A DNA stretch of 57,419 nt from an uncultured Bacteroidota bacterium. GTDB taxonomy: Bacteria > Bacteroidota > Bacteroidia > Flavobacteriales > UBA7312. The notes beneath the pieces were generated by a model. The model was not told the origin of the DNA, searched no databases, and saw nothing but the letters and a program-made list of their open reading frames with translations. The number at the start of each line of letters is the position of its first letter. The first letter of the stretch is position 1. Made by a program: the position numbers and the translations under genes. The stretch is taken from assembly GCA_902580855.1 (NCBI GenBank), contig CACHMF010000004.1, forward strand, positions 1 through 57,419. The letters run 5' to 3'. Shown here piece by piece: positions 16,921 through 26,334 of this stretch.

Positions 16921-18254
16921 TATAATTCCCTCCTTAATCGGGCAACTGAAACACCTAATTGTTCTCGATATTTTGCCACGGTTCTCCTTGCAATGTGATA
17001 CCCTTTTTCATCTAGTAGTTCAGACAGTTTTTCATCAGTTAAGGGTTGCCTTTTGTCTTCTTTTTCCAAAAGGTCTTGCAAATGACTTTTCACTACCTTA
17101 TTTGAAATGGTTGTGCCATCCTCTTTGCTAAAGGCTTCAGAAAAGAATTCCTTGAGTAAAAAAGTGCCAAATGGAGTTTCAATGTATTTACTATTCGTGA
17201 CTCTTGAAACGGTGGAAATGTCAAGCTTAACTTTCTGTGCTACATCTAATAATTTCATAGGTTTCAAATCTTTCACATCACCAGATTTGAAAAAATTATC
17301 CTGCAAGTCTAAAATGCAAGTAATAGTGCTCAGCAGGGTGTCTTCTCTTTGCTTTAACGCATCAGCAAACCATTTTGCTGATTCTAACTTTTTCTTTAAA
17401 AATTCGCTAGCCTCCTTATCCCCTTCTAGTTCAGTAAGCATTTGTTGGTATTGCTTGCTTGGACCAATTTTCCATTTACGCTTATTGTTCAGTCGTAAGT
17501 TTAAATCGCCATCAATATTTTCTAAGATAAAGTCTGGAGTGATATAAGCAGTCCCTTCCTGCGTGTTTGCAAAACCACCTCCAGGCTTTGGGTTCAGTTT
17601 AGAAATCTCTTGAAAGGCTAGTTTCAAATCTTTTTCATTTATTTCTAATTCTCGTTGAATTTTATCAAAGTTTTTGGTGCTAAAAGATTGATATTGCTGA
17701 TTCAGTATCTTTTGCGCTAGCAAAATACCTGAGTTCTCAGCCTTTCTTTTTAATTGAAGTAACAGGCATTCTTGTAAGTTTTGCGCGCCTACCCCTGCAG
17801 GATCTAATGATTGCACTACCTCTAATACAGGCAGTAAATCTCGCTCACTTATTTGCATGTTTTGTTTGAAGAGTAAATCATCAGCAATAGCGTATAAATC
17901 CCTAGCTAAAAAGCCATTATCATCTAAACAACCAATAAGAAATGTTGCTAAAAAAGACTCTTCTTCATTGAGGCTTTGTAGGGGTAATTGTTTGAGCAAA
18001 AATTCTTGAAGTGTTTCTTCTCTTTCAGCTATTACGGGCCTACTATTTTCTTGAGTCTGTTGTGATCTGTAATTTGAAGTGTATTCGTTCTCCCAATTTT
18101 CCTCTTCACTTTCTTCAAGCGCTGGGTTATCCTCTAACTCTTCTTCAATGCGTTTTTCTAGAGATACAATAGGAATTTGTAACAAGTTCAAAAACTGTAT
18201 TTGCTGTGGTGACAGCTTCAGTTGTTGGTTTTGTTGTAATCGCTGTTTTTGCAT
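16920..18254 (-). CDS. rpoN: RNA polymerase sigma-54 factor
   Basis: 444 aa. The Gln/Leu-rich region I at the start (QQLKLSPQQIQFLNLLQIP) is the activator-interacting segment. An acidic region II follows (EEELEDNPALEESEE). The core-binding domain contains LDPAGVGAQNLQECLL (about 155-170). The C-terminal DNA-binding part has an HTH (LDISTVSRVTNSKYIETPFG, about 345-365) and the RpoN box ARRTVAKYREQLGV near the end. It directs transcription from -24/-12 promoters with AAA+ activators; no such activator is in the window. It lies 10 nt downstream of asnS and is probably cotranscribed with it. Confidence 0.96.
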   Translation of the reverse strand: MQKQRLQQNQQLKLSPQQIQFLNLLQIPIVSLEKRIEEELEDNPALEESEEENWENEYTSNYRSQQTQENSRPVIAEREETLQEFLLKQLPLQSLNEEESFLATFLIGCLDDNGFLARDLYAIADDLLFKQNMQISERDLLPVLEVVQSLDPAGVGAQNLQECLLLQLKRKAENSGILLAQKILNQQYQSFSTKNFDKIQRELEINEKDLKLAFQEISKLNPKPGGGFANTQEGTAYITPDFILENIDGDLNLRLNNKRKWKIGPSKQYQQMLTELEGDKEASEFLKKKLESAKWFADALKQREDTLLSTITCILDLQDNFFKSGDVKDLKPMKLLDVAQKVKLDISTVSRVTNSKYIETPFGTFLLKEFFSEAFSKEDGTTISNKVVKSHLQDLLEKEDKRQPLTDEKLSELLDEKGYHIARRTVAKYREQLGVSVARLRREL

Positions 18255-18264
18255 TTATTGATTT

Positions 18265-19707
18265 TTAAAAGGACGCATTTTGCGGAGTACGCGGAAAGGC
18301 AATCACATCTCGCACATTCTTCATCCCTGTTACAAACATGATGAGTCGTTCGAAGCCTAATCCAAATCCGCTGTGTGGACAAGTTCCAAATTTTCGTGTT
18401 TCCAAATACCACCACAGTTCCTCTTGACACACATCCATCTCATCCATTCTAGTTTGCAGTTTATCTAAGCGTTCCTCTCTTTGTGAGCCTCCTACAATTT
18501 CACCAATTCCAGGGAACAGAATGTCCATAGCGCGAACCGTTTCTCCATCTTCATTCATACGCATGTAAAAGGCCTTAATCCCTTTTGGATAATCGGTTAA
18601 GATTACAGGTTTTTTGAATTTTTTCTCAACTAAATAACGCTCGTGTTCCGATTGCAAATCTGCTCCGAATCCTTCAATAAGGTATTGGAACTTCTTTTTT
18701 TTGTTTGGTTTAGAGTTGCGTAAAATATTGATTGCTTCGGTGTATGTTAATCGTTCAAAGTCATTCTCTACAACAAATTTCAATCGCTCAATCAGCCCCA
18801 TTTCCGACTTCTGTTCTTTCGGTAAGTTTTTCTCTTCATCTGTTAATCTCCTATCTAAAAAGGCTAAATCTTCCGGACAAGTGTCTAAAACATATTGAAT
18901 ACAATATTTTAAGAAGTCTTCTGCCAAATCCATATTATCGTTCAAGTCAGCAAAAGCAACCTCTGGTTCAATCATCCAAAACTCTGCTAAATGGCGAGAA
19001 GTGTTGGAGTTTTCAGCACGGAAAGTAGGTCCGAAAGTGTATACTTCTCCAAACGCCATAGCCCCTAATTCAGCCTCTAATTGCCCAGATACAGTTAGGT
19101 TAGTTTTCTTTCCAAAGAAGTCTTGTGTTTCATCTACCTTTCCATCTTTTCGTTTTGGAGGGTTATCCAAATCAAGACTTGTTACTTGAAACATTTCGCC
19201 CGCCCCTTCTGCATCTGCACCGGTAATAATAGGGGTGTGCATATATACAAACCCTTTGTTGTTGAAGAATTGATGAATAGCAAAAGCAAGTGCGTGGCGC
19301 ACTCTAAAAACAGCACTAAAAGTATTGGTTCTAAAACGAAGATGTGCTTTTTCGCGCAAAAACTCTAAACTATGTTTTTTAGGTTGAAGCGGGTATTCGT
19401 CAGGATCAGCAGCACCTAAAACATCAATGTTTTCGGCAGTAATTTCTACCTTTTGGCCACTTCCTTGAGACTCTACTAAGGTCCCGTCTACAGATATACA
19501 TGCGCCTGTAGTGATTTGCTTAAATAGTTCTTCCTCAAAATTTTCTGCTTCGGCAACTACTTGGATGCTGTTGATGGTTGAGCCATCGTTCAGCGCAATA
19601 AATGATACATGCTTACTTCCTCTACGGGTACGAACCCATCCTTTCACATTGATTGATTGACCCACCTTGTCGGCCTGTAAAAGCGTACTAATTTTTGTGC
19701 GTTTCAT
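18265..19707 (-). CDS. asnS: Asparaginyl-tRNA synthetase
   Basis: 480 aa from the ATG at 19707. This start gives the usual N-terminus ([11 protein letters not shown]) and has a -7 box 20 nt upstream; the longer reading frame to 19791 would cross that promoter. An N-terminal OB-fold anticodon-binding domain (about 15-110, [20 protein letters not shown]) precedes a class II catalytic core. Motif 2 is [20 protein letters not shown] and motif 3 is [15 protein letters not shown] near the C-terminus. Length matches bacterial AsnRS. Confidence 0.97.
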   Translation of the reverse strand: MKRTKISTLLQADKVGQSINVKGWVRTRRGSKHVSFIALNDGSTINSIQVVAEAENFEEELFKQITTGACISVDGTLVESQGSGQKVEITAENIDVLGAADPDEYPLQPKKHSLEFLREKAHLRFRTNTFSAVFRVRHALAFAIHQFFNNKGFVYMHTPIITGADAEGAGEMFQVTSLDLDNPPKRKDGKVDETQDFFGKKTNLTVSGQLEAELGAMAFGEVYTFGPTFRAENSNTSRHLAEFWMIEPEVAFADLNDNMDLAEDFLKYCIQYVLDTCPEDLAFLDRRLTDEEKNLPKEQKSEMGLIERLKFVVENDFERLTYTEAINILRNSKPNKKKKFQYLIEGFGADLQSEHERYLVEKKFKKPVILTDYPKGIKAFYMRMNEDGETVRAMDILFPGIGEIVGGSQREERLDKLQTRMDEMDVCQEELWWYLETRKFGTCPHSGFGLGFERLIMFVTGMKNVRDVIAFPRTPQNASF

Positions 19708-19727
19708 CCTTAAATTTTCAATTGTGG

Positions 19728-19735
19728 CAAAGATA
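19728..19735 (-). promoter_or_regulatory. -7 box (TATCTTTG) of the asnS-rpoN operon
   Basis: Perfect TAnnTTTG on the minus strand, 20 nt upstream of the asnS ATG at 19707. Confidence 0.5.
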
Positions 19736-19815
19736 TAAAACAAAATGGTTTCTCTAGGAAATTTAATTGCAGGAAACATTAAGGACTTCAAAACGTTTCT
19801 TCCGTGTAAAAAGTA

Positions 19816-19823
19816 TATTTTTG
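19816..19823 (+). promoter_or_regulatory. -7 box (TATTTTTG) of the TetR-efflux operon
   Basis: Perfect TAnnTTTG. Seven nt separate it from the ATG at 19831, so the tetR mRNA is probably leaderless or nearly so. Confidence 0.5.
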
Positions 19824-19830
19824 CAGTCCA

Positions 19831-20436
19831 ATGAGCAAGAAAGAAAAAATAGTAAATGGTGCATTAGAACTCTATATGCGTATGGGTGTAAAGAGTGTAA
19901 ATATGGACAAAGTGGCAACCAACTTAGGTATTTCTAAAAAGACTTTGTATGTGTATTTTGATAATAAACAAGATTTAGTTAATCATTGTTTTCAGAAGCA
20001 TTACGATTTAGTTTCTGAAATGATAAATACTACAGCAGCTCAATTTGAAAATGCGATTGATGAGCTTTTTGCTATCGATGAGAGTTGTTCTTTAGTTATG
20101 AAACAAACCAACCCTTATTTGTTGGGGGAGTTAAAGCGATATTATCCTAATACTTGGGCTTTAATTGAGCAATTAAAACAAAAGGTTCTGTTCAATATTA
20201 TGAAGAAGAACCTCAATAAAGGAGTTGAACAAGGGATTTACAGAAAGGAAATAGATGTGGATATTATTGCCAAGCTCATGATTAATAGAATAGACGCTTT
20301 GATCAATGAAGAAGTTTTTCCATTGACGCACTACGATTTTAGAAAATTACTGACGGAAATTAGAATTTATCACCTTAGAGGAGTAGCAACTCTAAAAGGC
20401 ATCAACTATTTAGAACAAAAAATCAATGAAGAATAA
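19831..20436 (+). CDS. TetR/AcrR family transcriptional regulator
   Basis: 201 aa. An N-terminal TetR-type helix-turn-helix (residues about 8-55: [13 protein letters not shown], then [20 protein letters not shown]) is followed by an all-helical ligand-binding domain with no recognisable ligand signature. It overlaps the downstream tolC-like gene by 11 nt and heads the efflux operon, so it probably represses its own operon and is released by a pump substrate. The ligand is unknown. No palindromic operator stood out by eye around the start. Confidence 0.9.
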   Translation: MSKKEKIVNGALELYMRMGVKSVNMDKVATNLGISKKTLYVYFDNKQDLVNHCFQKHYDLVSEMINTTAAQFENAIDELFAIDESCSLVMKQTNPYLLGELKRYYPNTWALIEQLKQKVLFNIMKKNLNKGVEQGIYRKEIDVDIIAKLMINRIDALINEEVFPLTHYDFRKLLTEIRIYHLRGVATLKGINYLEQKINEE

Positions 20437-21748
20437 TTTATTATTAATCTATATTCTAATAGCGTTTACTTCTTCTGCTCAACAACGCCTATCTGTTACA
20501 GAAGCACAAGAATTAGGGTTACAAAATAATGTCAATGTTAAAAACGCAAAGCTAGAAGTTTCCCTTGCAAGGAAAAAAGTATTGGAAACTATTGGCATTG
20601 GTTTACCCAAGATAAATGCCGAAGTGAATTGGCAACAGTTTTTAGAGATTCCAACCACGGTTGTTCCTGCTAATATGTTTGTGCCAACAGCACAAGAGGG
20701 CGAATATGCTGAATTGCAGTTTGGCACAGAGCATAACTCTACGACATCTATGACAGCATCACAACTTTTGTTTGATGGTAGTTATATAATTGGACTTAAA
20801 GCTACTGCTATTTATAAGAGCCTATCACAACAATCTTTGCAATTGACTGAACAGCAAATACAAGATAGTATTGCAGCAGCATACTACAATGTCTTGGTGG
20901 CAGAAGAAAGAAAAGACTTCTTGAAGCTTATTGCTGAAATACATCAGGGTATTTTGTATGAGGTACAAGCTCGCTATGACCTGGGGATGGTCGAGGATTT
21001 AGATGTGAATAGAATGGCACTCACACTTTCTAATATGGAGATTCAATCTGAAAATATGCAGAGAATGACTGAAGTCGCTTATTTATATTTGAAGTTAATA
21101 TTAGGGATTCCTCTTGAAGAAGAATTAGTGCTTACTGACAGCTTACCTAGTTTATTAAGTCAAAACCAAACACTAAAAATACGAGAACCAAATATTGAAA
21201 ATCGCTTAGAGTTTCAATTGGCTGAAACACAGAGAAAATTATCCAAGTTAGATTTAAGACGTTACCAATCACAATTTTTGCCGAGTATATCTGCATTTGG
21301 CACATACAGTCAAAATGCCTTTCGTGATGACTTTACCTTCTTCGATGACGATTTACGTTGGTACCCCACAAAGGTAGTAGGCGTGAAAGCAACAATGAGC
21401 TTATTTGATGGGTTTTCTCGTATAGCTAAAGTACAACAAGCTAAAATTGAGCTCGAAAAAGCTAAAAATAATCAATCTCAAGTTTTAGAATCTTTGAGCC
21501 TGGCTCATAAAGTAGCGTTGTCAAATTACCTTACAGCCTATCATACTCAAAAACAAAAATCTGAAAGTTTGGAACTGAGTAAAAAAATCTATTTAAAAAC
21601 TATGGCTAAATATAAAGAGGGTTTAGTCAGTAGTATGGAACTATCCCAGTCGGGGGCTGATTACAGTCAGGCTCAAGCCGATCACGCCCAAGCCATATAT
21701 AACTTACTTATTGCAAAAACTAATTATAATCGTTCAGTCGGAAACTAA
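20426..21748 (+). CDS. TolC family outer-membrane efflux protein
   Basis: 440 aa. The signal peptide ends FTSSA before Gln19. Two OEP repeats of long amphipathic helices and barrel strands follow (LSVTEAQELGLQNNVNVKNAKLEV near the start of the first repeat in shortened form LSVTEAQELGLQNN; LSIFDG-like strand TMSLFDGFSR near residue 328). It forms the outer-membrane exit duct of the tripartite RND pump encoded by the next two genes. It overlaps tetR by 11 nt, and its stop shares a base with the adaptor ATG (TAATG). Confidence 0.92.
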   Translation: MKNNLLLIYILIAFTSSAQQRLSVTEAQELGLQNNVNVKNAKLEVSLARKKVLETIGIGLPKINAEVNWQQFLEIPTTVVPANMFVPTAQEGEYAELQFGTEHNSTTSMTASQLLFDGSYIIGLKATAIYKSLSQQSLQLTEQQIQDSIAAAYYNVLVAEERKDFLKLIAEIHQGILYEVQARYDLGMVEDLDVNRMALTLSNMEIQSENMQRMTEVAYLYLKLILGIPLEEELVLTDSLPSLLSQNQTLKIREPNIENRLEFQLAETQRKLSKLDLRRYQSQFLPSISAFGTYSQNAFRDDFTFFDDDLRWYPTKVVGVKATMSLFDGFSRIAKVQQAKIELEKAKNNQSQVLESLSLAHKVALSNYLTAYHTQKQKSESLELSKKIYLKTMAKYKEGLVSSMELSQSGADYSQAQADHAQAIYNLLIAKTNYNRSVGN

Positions 21749-22863
21749 TGAAAACATTAAAATTATTATCAGTATTATCACTTTCCATCCTTGTTGGTTG
21801 TGGCGAAGAGGTCAATGAATTAAGTCAAAAAAAAGAAACCCTAAAAGAGCTTAAGCAACAAATGGGTAATTTAAAATCTCAAATTTCTACTTTAGAAAAA
21901 GAGATAGCTCTTTCCGACACCCTTGCTGAAGGGGGGGTGGTTGTACAAACACAAGTTGTTGAAGGAACTAGCTTTACCCATTATATCAGTCAGCCAGGTA
22001 TTGTCAGTTCCAAGGAGAATATTTTGGTTAGTATTGAGATGGGTGGCATTGTCGTTAATCGTTTGGTAGAAGAAGGGCGTTGGGTCAATAAAGGGGATGC
22101 TATAATACAGCTCGATGCGAGTATTTTATTAAATCAAGTGGAAGATTTAAGACAATCTAAGGACTTAGCCAAAACCACTTACGAGCGTCAAGATAATTTA
22201 TGGAAACAAGGCATTGGTTCAGAAATGCAATACTTACAAGCCAAAAACCAGTACGTTTCATTACAAAAAAAGCTAGCCGCTATGGAAGCTCAGCTTGATA
22301 AGTTGGAGTTGATAGCACCTATTAGTGGACGATTGGACGAAATTTATATCAATGTGGGTGAGTTTGCTGCTCCAGCAATGCCAGCCTTTCGTATCGTCAA
22401 TTCAAAGAAGTTACAAGTCGAAGTAGATGTAGCAGAACGCTATTCGGCAATTATTAAAAAAGGAGACATGGTCAATCTTTCATTTGATGCGTTAGGTATA
22501 AATCGTCAAGAGAAAGTATCTTTTGTAGGGCAGGTTATAAACCCACAAAACAGAACATTCAAAGTAAAGATAAACCTTAATAACATCTCAGGCGACATTA
22601 AGCCTAATGCGGTGGCTTCTGTAAAGTTACAAGACTTTAGTCAAGAGGGCGCTATGGTTTTGCCATCGGCGTGTATCAAAAAAGATATGCGTGGTTCTTT
22701 TGTTTTTGTGGCGGACAATAATAAAGCGATTAAAAAATATGTAGAGACAGGTCTTTCTCAAGACGATATGACACACATTTCCTCAGGCTTAGATTTAGGT
22801 CAAGAAGTAATTGTGATTGGTTATGATGGTGTAGCTAATGGAAGTAAAATAGATATCAAATAA
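21748..22863 (+). CDS. Efflux RND periplasmic adaptor (membrane fusion protein), lipoprotein
   Basis: 371 aa. The N-terminus is a lipoprotein signal with lipobox LVGC (Cys18), followed by a coiled coil (about 24-55). A biotinyl/lipoyl-like half-motif (LVEEGRWVNKGDAIIQLD, about 104-121), an alpha-hairpin (about 125-180), the second half-motif (LELIAPISGRLDEIYINVGE) and a beta-barrel domain complete a standard HlyD/AcrA-type adaptor. It bridges the inner-membrane pump and the TolC-like channel. It lies 8 nt upstream of the pump gene. Confidence 0.93.
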   Translation: MKTLKLLSVLSLSILVGCGEEVNELSQKKETLKELKQQMGNLKSQISTLEKEIALSDTLAEGGVVVQTQVVEGTSFTHYISQPGIVSSKENILVSIEMGGIVVNRLVEEGRWVNKGDAIIQLDASILLNQVEDLRQSKDLAKTTYERQDNLWKQGIGSEMQYLQAKNQYVSLQKKLAAMEAQLDKLELIAPISGRLDEIYINVGEFAAPAMPAFRIVNSKKLQVEVDVAERYSAIIKKGDMVNLSFDALGINRQEKVSFVGQVINPQNRTFKVKINLNNISGDIKPNAVASVKLQDFSQEGAMVLPSACIKKDMRGSFVFVADNNKAIKKYVETGLSQDDMTHISSGLDLGQEVIVIGYDGVANGSKIDIK

Positions 22864-22871
22864 TTAAGTCG

Positions 22872-25800
22872 ATGAGCGAAAGATATTTTAAAATTACTAA
22901 CCTATCGCTGAGAAACAAAACCACTGTTTTTATTCTCACTGCACTTTTGACACTGTTTGGGATATTTTCATATAAATCTATGCCTAAGTCCTTGTATCCA
23001 GATATCGTTATGCCAACGATAATGGTGCAAACCGTATATCCTGGTAATTCGCCTGCCGATATAGAAAACCTCATAACTCGACCATTAGAGAAAGAGATTA
23101 AGTCGGTCAAAGGGCTAAAAAAATTAACCTCTAACTCTGTACAAGATAATTCTTCAGTTATTGTAGAATTTAATACCGATATAGAATTAAAAGTCGCCTT
23201 ACAAGATGTTAAAGATGCAGTTGATAAAGCCAAAAGTGATTTGCCATCTGACCTAGAAATGGATCCGATGGTTTTGGATATTGACTTCTCGGAGTTCCCT
23301 ATTTTAAACATTAATCTTTCAGGAGATTTTAGTCTTGATGAGTTAAAAATTCATGCTGAATATTTACAAGACGAGATAGAGGCTTTTTCTGAAATATCTA
23401 AAGTTGAAATAACAGGGCTATTAGGAAAAGAAATAAAAGTTGAAGTAGACTTGCATCGTATGGAAATGAGTCAAGTTAGCTTTAGAGATATAGAAGACGC
23501 TATTGCTTTTGAAAATACCTCTATTGCAGGTGGAGATGTGCTAATTGGAGATACTAGAAGAATGGTACGCACTTCAGCTGAATTTACTTCAGCCGAAGAA
23601 ATAGCCAATATCATTGTCAAACACGAGAAGGGTAATATTGTTTATCTGAAAGATATTGCTTTAGTAACTGATGGCTACGAGGAAAGAGAAAGTTATGCTA
23701 GACTAGATTCTCAGCCCGTTGTTTCCTTAAATGTTGTTAAAAAAAGTGGTGAAAACCTTCTAGAAGCTACGGATAAAATCATCTCCCTACTAGCAACTGC
23801 CAAACAATTAAATAGATTACCTGGAAATTTAAATATTTCCATTACAAACGATCAGTCTGAACAAACAAGAAACCAGCTTAGCAACCTAGAAAATAGTATC
23901 ATTTTTGGTGTAATTTTGGTAGTTTTAGTCCTTCTATTTTTCTTGGGCTTGCGCAACGCCTTATTTGTTGGTATGGCGATACCGCTATCTATGTTCATCA
24001 GTTTCGTGGTGTTAGGCGGCATGGGTACAACTATGAATATGGTGGTCTTATTTGCTCTTATTTTGGCTTTAGGAATGTTGGTAGATAACGCCATTGTGGT
24101 TATTGAAAATATCGACAGACTGTATAGGCAAGAAGGACTCACTAGATTGGAGGCTGCTAAACAAGGTGTTGGTGAAATAGCAGTCGCTATTATTTCTTCT
24201 ACTCTAACAACTCTAGCTGCTTTTTTTCCACTATTATTTTGGGAAGATTTAATGGGTGAGTTTATGGGTTATATCCCTATGACGTTAATAATAGTTTTAG
24301 GTTCATCTTTATTTGTGGCATTAGTCATAAATCCAGTCTTTGCATCTCAGTTTGTGAAAAAAAATGAGCGTATTGCACTAAATAAAAAGAAACTTAAAAT
24401 AACCTCCATTTATGCAGCTGTATTAGCTATAGTATCTCTTCTTACTGGATTCAGAATGTTAGGGTCTTTAGCCCTAGCTTTTGCTTTATTGAACTTATTA
24501 AATGGCTTGTACCTAACTCCTTTATCACATAATTTTCAAGATAAATTTTTAGTGCGATTAGAAAGACTATATTCTAAACTTTTAAATTGGGCTCTTGGTG
24601 GAAGACAACCATTAAAGTTATTGGCTGGAACATTTGGATTGTTGATTTTTTCAATTGGATTCTTTGCTTTAATGAAGCCTAATGTGGAATTTTTCCCTGT
24701 CAACGAGCCTAAGTATATTAATGTATTTTTAGAAATGCCTGAGGCGACAGATGTTGTGGCAACCGATTCTTTAGCTAGAATTGTTGAGGAAAAAGTCATT
24801 ACTATTTTGGAGCCTTGTAAGCATGTGGTATCTTCGGTACTGACTAATGTAGGAGCAGGTACTTCCGACCCTAATGAAATGGGTGGGGCTAATGGCATTA
24901 CTCCTAATAAGGCAAGAATAACAATAAATTTTGTAGAATTTAAATACAGAGATGGTGTTATTACGGGCGATGTGATGAAAGAACTTTCAGCCTCTTTAGC
25001 AGGTATTCCAGGCGTAGATATTAGCGTGGATAAAAATAGAGATGGCCCTCCTATGGGGCGCCCTATAAACATGGAAATTACTGGAGATAATTTCGATCAA
25101 TTGTTATTAATTTCTGAAGATATTCAACATCTTATAGAACAGGAAAATATTGCTGGTATAGAGGGTTTGAAAGTAGATTTAGAAATGAACAAAGCCGAAC
25201 TATTGGTAAATATTGATCGTGACATGGCTCGTCGAATGGGAATTTCTACCGCCCAAGTAGGTTCAACTATCCGTACTGCTTTATTTGGTAAAGAAGTGTC
25301 CAAATTTAAAGATGGAGAAGACGAGTATCCAATTAAAATAAGATTAGCAGACAAATACCGCTACGATGTATCTTCTCTAATGAACCAGCGCATCACTTTC
25401 AGGAGTCAATCGAATGGTAGGATTATGCAAATTCCTGTTTCTTCAGTTGCTGATTACACTTATAATAATACTTATGGTTCGGTTAACAGAAAGAACATGA
25501 AACGACAAGTCACACTTTATTCTAATGTGATTGAGGGATTTAACGAGAATGCAATCAACGATCAGTTAAAAAAACTATTAGCAGACTACCCTATGCCAGA
25601 GAGTTACGACTTGCAGTTTACTGGAAAACAACAAGAACAGCAGCAAACCCAAGATTTTTTATCCAAAGCTTTAATGATTGCCGTCGCTTTGATTACTTTA
25701 ATATTAGTGTCCCAATTTAATTCGGCTTTCAAGCCAGTTATTATAATTATGACGGTACTATTCAGCACAATAGGAGTATTCTTAGGCTTAGCCATTTTCA

Positions 25801-26282
25801 ATATGGATTTTGTCGTTATCATGACAGGGATAGGTATTGTTTCTTTGGCAGGTATTGTAGTAAACAATGCGATTGTATTGATAGATTATATTGATTTGTT
25901 AAAAAGTCGTAAAAGACAAGAACTAGGACTAGAAGAAGAAGCTAAACTAGATGCTAAATCGGCAGTAGAGTGCATTAAACAAGCTGGGCAAAAACGTTTA
26001 AGACCTGTATTATTAACAGCTATAACTACTGTGCTAGGTTTGTTGCCATTAGCTACGGGTATGAATATCAATTTTACAACTTTATTGACAGAATTTAACC
26101 CTCAAGTATTCTTTGGGGGCGATAATGCTATTTTCTGGGGACCAATGGCTTGGACGGTTATATTTGGGTTAACTTTCGCTACTTTTCTCACCTTGGTGAT
26201 TGTACCTGTGATGTATTTATTATCTGACAAAATTAAAGATAGACTTTTAGTGTTTTTTAAAAAAGGAAGTTTTTCCTCGTGA
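22872..26282 (+). CDS. Efflux RND transporter permease (AcrB/HAE1-like)
   Basis: 1136 aa, the usual RND length plus a small insertion. The first helix is at about 18-35, and two large periplasmic loops follow TM1 and TM7. TM4 contains LALGMLVDNAIVVIENIDR, the proton-relay region, with Asp-Asn in place of the Asp-Asp pair of AcrB. TM10-11 contain GIVSLAGIVVNNAIVLIDY and RLRPVLLTAITTVLGLLPLA. Together with the adaptor and TolC-like protein it forms a complete tripartite pump under TetR control. Substrates cannot be read from the sequence. Confidence 0.94.
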   Translation: MSERYFKITNLSLRNKTTVFILTALLTLFGIFSYKSMPKSLYPDIVMPTIMVQTVYPGNSPADIENLITRPLEKEIKSVKGLKKLTSNSVQDNSSVIVEFNTDIELKVALQDVKDAVDKAKSDLPSDLEMDPMVLDIDFSEFPILNINLSGDFSLDELKIHAEYLQDEIEAFSEISKVEITGLLGKEIKVEVDLHRMEMSQVSFRDIEDAIAFENTSIAGGDVLIGDTRRMVRTSAEFTSAEEIANIIVKHEKGNIVYLKDIALVTDGYEERESYARLDSQPVVSLNVVKKSGENLLEATDKIISLLATAKQLNRLPGNLNISITNDQSEQTRNQLSNLENSIIFGVILVVLVLLFFLGLRNALFVGMAIPLSMFISFVVLGGMGTTMNMVVLFALILALGMLVDNAIVVIENIDRLYRQEGLTRLEAAKQGVGEIAVAIISSTLTTLAAFFPLLFWEDLMGEFMGYIPMTLIIVLGSSLFVALVINPVFASQFVKKNERIALNKKKLKITSIYAAVLAIVSLLTGFRMLGSLALAFALLNLLNGLYLTPLSHNFQDKFLVRLERLYSKLLNWALGGRQPLKLLAGTFGLLIFSIGFFALMKPNVEFFPVNEPKYINVFLEMPEATDVVATDSLARIVEEKVITILEPCKHVVSSVLTNVGAGTSDPNEMGGANGITPNKARITINFVEFKYRDGVITGDVMKELSASLAGIPGVDISVDKNRDGPPMGRPINMEITGDNFDQLLLISEDIQHLIEQENIAGIEGLKVDLEMNKAELLVNIDRDMARRMGISTAQVGSTIRTALFGKEVSKFKDGEDEYPIKIRLADKYRYDVSSLMNQRITFRSQSNGRIMQIPVSSVADYTYNNTYGSVNRKNMKRQVTLYSNVIEGFNENAINDQLKKLLADYPMPESYDLQFTGKQQEQQQTQDFLSKALMIAVALITLILVSQFNSAFKPVIIIMTVLFSTIGVFLGLAIFNMDFVVIMTGIGIVSLAGIVVNNAIVLIDYIDLLKSRKRQELGLEEEAKLDAKSAVECIKQAGQKRLRPVLLTAITTVLGLLPLATGMNINFTTLLTEFNPQVFFGGDNAIFWGPMAWTVIFGLTFATFLTLVIVPVMYLLSDKIKDRLLVFFKKGSFSS

Positions 26283-26305
26283 CTCCCTTGTGCAATGAAG
26301 TTTTG

Positions 26306-26313
26306 TATATTTG
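26306..26313 (+). promoter_or_regulatory. -7 box (TATATTTG) of dxs
   Basis: Perfect TAnnTTTG. It overlaps the possible TTG start at 26311, so that codon would not be in the mRNA. It places transcript start near 26318. Confidence 0.5.
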
Positions 26314-26334
26314 CATTTTGGTAATGTTATACAA

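Noticed and set aside
17107-17547. 146-aa open frame antisense to rpoN
   Set aside because: Ser/Phe-rich translation with no family resemblance, no promoter box, and full overlap with the clearly coding rpoN frame.
24536-25072. 178-aa open frame antisense to the RND permease
   Set aside because: Low-complexity Ser/Thr/Pro-rich shadow of the conserved RND frame on the other strand.
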